Shown here in pieces: positions 60,326 through 64,000 of a DNA stretch of 64,000 nt. Below the pieces are notes generated by a model, which worked only from the letters and a program-made list of their open reading frames with translations, searched no databases and was not told where the DNA came from. Origin of the DNA: Pyxicephalus adspersus (taxonomy: Eukaryota; Chordata; Amphibia; Anura; Pyxicephalidae). Position 1 is the stretch's first letter, and each line of letters begins with the position of its first letter. The stretch is taken from the NCBI RefSeq assembly GCF_032062135.1, contig NC_092859.1, positions 49,075,852 to 49,139,851 of the forward strand. Reading direction: 5' to 3'. The position numbers were made by a program, and so were the translations under genes.

Positions 60326-60641
60326 GGCCCTAATTCATTAAAGCTCTCCAAAGCTGGAGAAGATACACTTTCATCAGTGAACCTGGGTGATCCAGCAAAC
60401 CTGGAATGAATCGGGTCCGGGATTGAAACATGTTGGCCCTGATTCATTAAAGCTCTCCAAAGCTGGAGAAGATAAACTTTCATAAGCAAACCTGGGTGAT
60501 CCAGCAAACCTGGAGTGAATCGGGTCAAGGATTGAAATCTGTGCTAACAAATAGCAAATACTTTTAATAAACCCATTGCAGATTTGCTGGATCACTAAGG
60601 TTTACTGATGAAAGTGTATATTTTCCAGCCATGGAGAAGTT
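60326..60641. mobile_element. MITE family D with partial head-to-tail duplication
   Basis: The left arm occurs twice (60326 and 60434, a 108-bp period), each starting GGCCCTRATTCATTAAAGCT. A single diverged right arm follows (GGATCACTAAGGTTTACTGA to about 60641). The right terminus is eroded. The overlapping minus-strand frames repeat the same peptide and are an artefact of the duplication. Confidence 0.8.
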
Positions 60642-61384
60642 GAATATTTACGTAGTTTTTAGTTTTATATGTAGCTTGGTTTATATATAGTAACAACACC
60701 CAAATCAAATTAATTTCAGAGTATAGTTTTGGTTGCAAACCTACTGTTTATAAATAAAACAGCAATAGATAAAAATTTAGCATTTACATTTTTGGGATCT
60801 ATTTATTCAAAACAATGTTATCTTTGAATTATTGTTTGTATTATAATTATTTGTATTAATATGTGTGCAGTAAAAATAGTGGGTTTTTTTACATATTATT
60901 TATGTTTATAGTTTTAAAAGTAGTTGCACATATGATATAACATAAATTCCAATTACCACCCTTTTTATTCTACAGTCTTCTGCTTTTATGAAATACAAGT
61001 ACAAAAAGTTAATTAAATGCAGTCACAGTATGAGTGGAAGCTCATCTCAGCATTTCTTTTATAGTTAATTTAAATGCTTCCCATAAATAATACAAAGCTG
61101 TGAATTACATATTTGATAGATTTCATTCAAACTAATGCTTAAAGTGTTTTAGCAGAAAGAAATGGAAATATTCAGGTTCCAACTTGTACTGGGCATATCA
61201 CAAATTTCAGCTAGAAAATGCAGTCCTCTAAAGTATACTTTAATGTACATTACATGAGCTGAATACATAAAGAACAAAATATATGCAACTTAATCTAATA
61301 AACTACAACAATGCACAATATCAGGTTTAAATAACTCATGTATATATATTTACGAATTGCTACCACTCCCCCCGCAGATCATCA
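60642..61384. other. AT-rich sequence, nothing recognised apart from a 48-bp repeat
   Basis: No gene. It contains one member of the 48-bp exact pair described under 61015-61062. Confidence 0.5.
61015..61062. repeat. 48-bp exact direct repeat, left member
   Basis: Identical, through CAGTATGAGTGGAAGCTCAT and its flanks, to 62938-62985. Sequence before and after differs. Confidence 0.9.
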
Positions 61385-62720
61385 CCTTACTTATACCTCC
61401 TTTATTCCAGGCTCTGCTTTCTGGATCCCCAGCCTTGTTACAAGAGACTTGCTCAGTTACACTCGGCCATATTTGACAAGAATAGGGCTGACTCTTTCCC
61501 TCCTCATCGTATGTGTGATTGCCCCTTAAAATTGCTTCCTGGAGTGAAGATTCCATTTGGATGTATTTAAGAGAACATTGAGAAGAACCTTCATAAAGGG
61601 TTTATTCGCTCTCCACGTCGTCCGCAGGCACAGGCATATTCTTTGCAGAAAAAAGGACCATAGTATATGCTCCTGTATTGATTTCAGAGACCTAAATTGT
61701 ATTACCCTCAAAAAATGGTCCATTGACCCCACAACGTAACGCAAAGTACCTCTTTGTCACCCCAGACACTATCTGCAGAAAATTTCCTCATGGTCCAGCC
61801 TGACCTAATTGCACAAATTAAAAAAGCATCCAAAAAAGGACATGCCTACTTCATCTGCTCATGACTTTCAATAGGATCAGGGCCCATGTGGCATAATTTG
61901 CCCCAATGATCCTTTTGGTGGTTAAACCTGTATAAGGATTTGACGGCATTTATCTCTTCCTGCTCCATATGTGTTTGATCCAAGAGCAGTAGGTCTAAAC
62001 CTTGGGGGTTACCTCACCTACTTCCTCTTTTCACCTACCTGTGGAGTATGCTGTCATGGAATTTATTGTCTTCAAAAGGATATACCCCAATATACAGTAT
62101 AACCACTCCGCCAGCAGAAAATCTGTCCAGCAACTTGCAGCATCTTCAGCCTCCCTTTAGCTGTGCAAAGATATGCCTTTTTAGCATCCTCTACACTCAC
62201 TCTGAGGCTATGCACAGCTGAAGGGTATTTCAGAGTATGTGCATCAGGCAATGAGCAGAGTTTGTTCCTGGTTTCAACCTTGCCTGCTATTGGCTGCTAG
62301 CCTTACTTATACCTCCCCGATTTCAGGCTCCAATTGCTGGATCTTCAGCATTGTTATCTGAAACGTGCTCAGTTACAATCCTCCATATAGTGCCTTTTTA
62401 GGTTACTGGCCTATGCCCGACCTTGACCACCCTTGCCTACTGCTTGCCCTAACCTGTGCGTGGACTTTGACTATAATTTTTTCTGCCAACCGCTGAGACT
62501 TGTGCCTAAACCTCAACTGAGCTTGCCTGACGGCTGCCCTGACCATCAGTCTGCCTCTCGCTGTCATCCTACTCGGTAGCTGCCAGTACCCGATCAAAAC
62601 CCTCTGCTCTACTTACCCCTGGGTGGCCACTAGGGTTTACCATCCCATCATCTCTTGCAGGGTGCTCTAGTGAAGACCGTGAGACACTCTGTGTCTCTGT
62701 GTCCCAGGTAATCCTCCGTC
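61385..62720 (+). mobile_element. Deleted Ty3/gypsy retrotransposon
   Basis: Layout: an LTR-like fragment (61385-61472), pol remnants (61488-62085), then an LTR-like region (from about 62250 to 62720). The segment CCTTACTTATACCTCC at 61385 recurs at 62301, and the similarity runs for about 88 bp (to GCTCAGTTACA and CCATAT), which suggests the two LTRs. TTATACCTCC would sit near the promoter. The right LTR continues with pyrimidine-rich TTGCCT and CTGACC words. gag, protease, most of RT and RNase H are missing. Confidence 0.7.
61488..62085 (+). pseudogene. Ty3/gypsy pol fragment (RT start and integrase start)
   Basis: pol would supply reverse transcription and integration. Near 61488 a degraded LLPG-x-IPFG segment upstream of the RT is visible. 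At about 61570-61710 the RT N-terminal part appears across three frames: NLHKGFIRSP, then STSSAGTGIFFAEK, then SCIDFRDLN, which matches the conserved CIDYRxLN block. After a large deletion, around 61785-61840, QPDLIAQIKKASKKG fits the linker before integrase. Near 61940-62020, SSCPICV and RSKPWGLPHLLPL fit the integrase zinc-binding end and the start of its core. Frameshifts and stops throughout. The catalytic RT and integrase acidic residues are not present. Confidence 0.8.
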
Positions 62721-62937
62721 TCCTGCCAGGTGGCGTAGCCCTAACGCATATACTATTTTTAAGAAGCTATCCAGTCCAAAAGTTGACCTTAAACATTAGT
62801 TGGCTACCGGACATTGCTTTGATATAATAATTTTTACAAACTGATATGCACTCTAAAATAGAACCATGCCTGTATGCACCGCAGACTCTCCTTTACTTTT
62901 TAAAACAAGTAACAGACAAGGGAGCCAAGTAAGTAAT

Positions 62938-62985
62938 AAAATGCAGTCACAGTATGAGTGGAAGCTCATCTCAGCATTTCTTTTA
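62938..62985. repeat. 48-bp exact direct repeat, right member
   Basis: Second member of the pair at 61015-61062, 1923 bp downstream, just beyond the gypsy remnant. Confidence 0.9.
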
Positions 62986-62999
62986 TTGTACCCTTCACT

Positions 63000-63360
63000 T
63001 GCCTAGCCAGCCAGTGAAGGAGCCAGATGCATGTAGCGCATTAGACTATCTAGAAGGGGAGCCAGCTGCAAGTGACCAAACCCTCCACGTGCATTTGGAC
63101 CTATTTCTTGCTAGACCAAACCCCTTACTTGCACCTGAATCTTTTGCTGGTTAGCCCAGATCCAGCATTTCCACATGGCTCTCTTACTGGCTAACCAGGT
63201 GCATGAAAAGCATCTGAGCTAAACTAGCAAGTGAGCCAGGTGCTGCACTTTTTAGGTTTAGGTAAACTGCATAGGATAAAGGTGCAAGGGCTAGTCAGCA
63301 ATAGAGCCTGGTGCAAGAGGAGGGTCTGTCTAGCCATCAAACCAGTCAAGTGCATATTTA
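63000..63360. repeat. Diverged minisatellite-like region
   Basis: AGCCAG, GAGCCAGGTGC and GTGCAAG-type words recur on both strands (for example near 63010, 63058, 63200, 63232 and 63306) with irregular spacing. It is not a clean tandem array; it may be an old degenerate one. Confidence 0.35.
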
Positions 63361-63439
63361 ACTGTGTTTCTCACATCACCATTCTTCATATACTCATATG
63401 TCTCTTTTCTCCCCCATTTTCGCTGTGGATTGCTCAGGT

Positions 63440-63800
63440 ATTTTTTACACAGTTAGGTTGAAAAAAGACTTAAATCCATCAAGTTTTATATCATAAGTGT
63501 TTCTTACCATTGTCCTTAATGGATGTACAATTGCTCTATTTTCATATTGTTCTTTCTTATGACTGTACTGTTTAAATTTACGTTTTGAAATGCAAATAAA
63601 AATAAATTTACCCATAATTCCTTCAAGTTTAATTCAAATCGAGATAAAATACCCTAAAGACATAGTTGATCCACAAGGATGCATAAAAACTTAAAAGCAT
63701 GGTCCAATTTGCCCCCACAGGGTAAAAAAGGTCCTTCCTGATCCTGTAAGGCAATCAGATGTTTCCTGGATCAGCAGTCTCTGTTGTCTTACTTTAGAAC
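63440..63800 (+). mobile_element. CR1-like module, copy 3, interrupted
   Basis: Starts near TTAGGTTGAAAAAAGACTTA and TCCATCAAGTTT, resumes after an insertion with GTTGATCCACAAGGATGC, AATTTGCCCCCACAGGG and TCCTTCCTGATCCTGTAAGG, and ends near GTTTCCTGGATCAGCAGT. It is the most complete of the three copies. Confidence 0.65.
63487..63622 (+). mobile_element. Retroposed LINE 3' tail inside the CR1-like repeat
   Basis: A 136-bp insert, whose late part has TATGACTGTACTGTTTAAAT and AATGCAAATAAAAATAAAT, lies between TCAAGTTT (63479-63486) and TCAAGTTT (63623-63630). The flank similarity extends to about 13 bp with mismatches. Fits a 5'-truncated L1-type insertion with its target duplication. Confidence 0.6.
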
Positions 63801-64000
63801 TCTTTTAAACAAATAAACACAATAAAGGTTTACCCCAAAACAAATCCAAGATATTAAAAATATGCCATATCCCCAAAAAAACAACATAGAACAGAACAAA
63901 GTATTGGTGTAACCTAACAGGGAATTACTGGCAATTACTGGAATTACCTGGTAAATCAGGTAAAATTTTCAATTTATTGTACAATAACAATATTAAAGAT
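63801..64000. other. AT-rich sequence to window end
   Basis: No feature recognised apart from small GGGAATTACTGGCAATTACT-type local duplications near 63921-63950. Confidence 0.5.

Noticed and set aside
60262..60595. Minus-strand frames with repeated peptide units
   Set aside because: The repeats come from the duplicated arm of a palindromic MITE, not from a repeat protein.
1..64000. CRISPR array or phage-type defence system
   Set aside because: No regular direct repeats with unique spacers. The repeats found are transposon arms, microsatellites or paired modules, and the window is eukaryotic in character.

Overview
This window reads as non-coding nuclear DNA from a vertebrate, most likely a frog (anuran amphibian). 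It is AT-rich, has no bacterial-style operons, ribosome binding sites or long open frames, and consists of decayed transposons in AT-rich sequence. The mix is what one expects in frogs: L1/Tx1-type LINEs, CR1/L2-type fragments, Ty3/gypsy remnants, Tc1 and mariner elements, piggyBac, and several hAT-type and palindromic MITE families. The frog assignment is inferred from this mix and was not tested by a search. I found no host protein-coding exon, tRNA or rRNA gene that I can support. Nearly all open frames are chance frames or pieces of broken transposon genes.

Layout. 0-9 kb: the end of a CpG-rich MITE (family A), a fold-back element at 0.67-1.31 kb, a minus-strand Ty3/gypsy gag remnant (3.4-3.94 kb), small palindromic repeats, and a repeat sharing modules with a larger hAT element (8.25-8.8 kb). 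9-14 kb: a 4.3-kb L1/Tx1-type LINE with endonuclease, reverse transcriptase and an AATAAA-bearing 3' end, split by a 346-bp hAT MITE. 14-22 kb: a deleted Tc1 transposase (minus), a second LINE RT fragment (minus), CR1/L2 pieces, a Tc1 terminus and another Tc1 transposase (plus). 22.5-24.4 kb: a complete 1.83-kb non-autonomous hAT element with a perfect 8-bp target-site duplication.

29.3-30.5 kb: an end-to-end mariner with both termini and a broken transposase. 34.7-36.3 kb: the 5' part of a piggyBac element whose transposase is cut by a second copy (36.3-37.9 kb) of the same hAT element. 38.7-39.3 kb: two minus-strand frames of doubtful hAT-like character. 39.9-41 kb: a 306-bp hAT MITE and a 553-bp piggyBac-type MITE. 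47-49.4 kb: MITE families A, B and C in a row, then an LTR-like GC-rich repeat. 50-55.2 kb: LTR-like and LINE fragments, the full-length family A copy and a second hAT MITE holding a long hairpin. 56.5 and 60.3 kb: palindromic MITE family D, once intact and once partly duplicated. 61.4-62.7 kb: a deleted Ty3/gypsy element (RT and integrase pieces between LTR fragments). 63.4-63.8 kb: a CR1-like repeat interrupted by a retroposed LINE tail.

Nothing here forms a working pathway; every coding remnant I examined carries a stop, frameshift, deletion or altered catalytic residue. The interest lies in the nesting, which gives an order of insertion events, and in unusual structures: hAT copy 2 ends at the loop of a hairpin that is complete in copy 1, a 48-bp exact repeat brackets the gypsy remnant, and a roughly 154-bp hairpin sits inside one hAT MITE. 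I did not find a convincing undescribed gene system.
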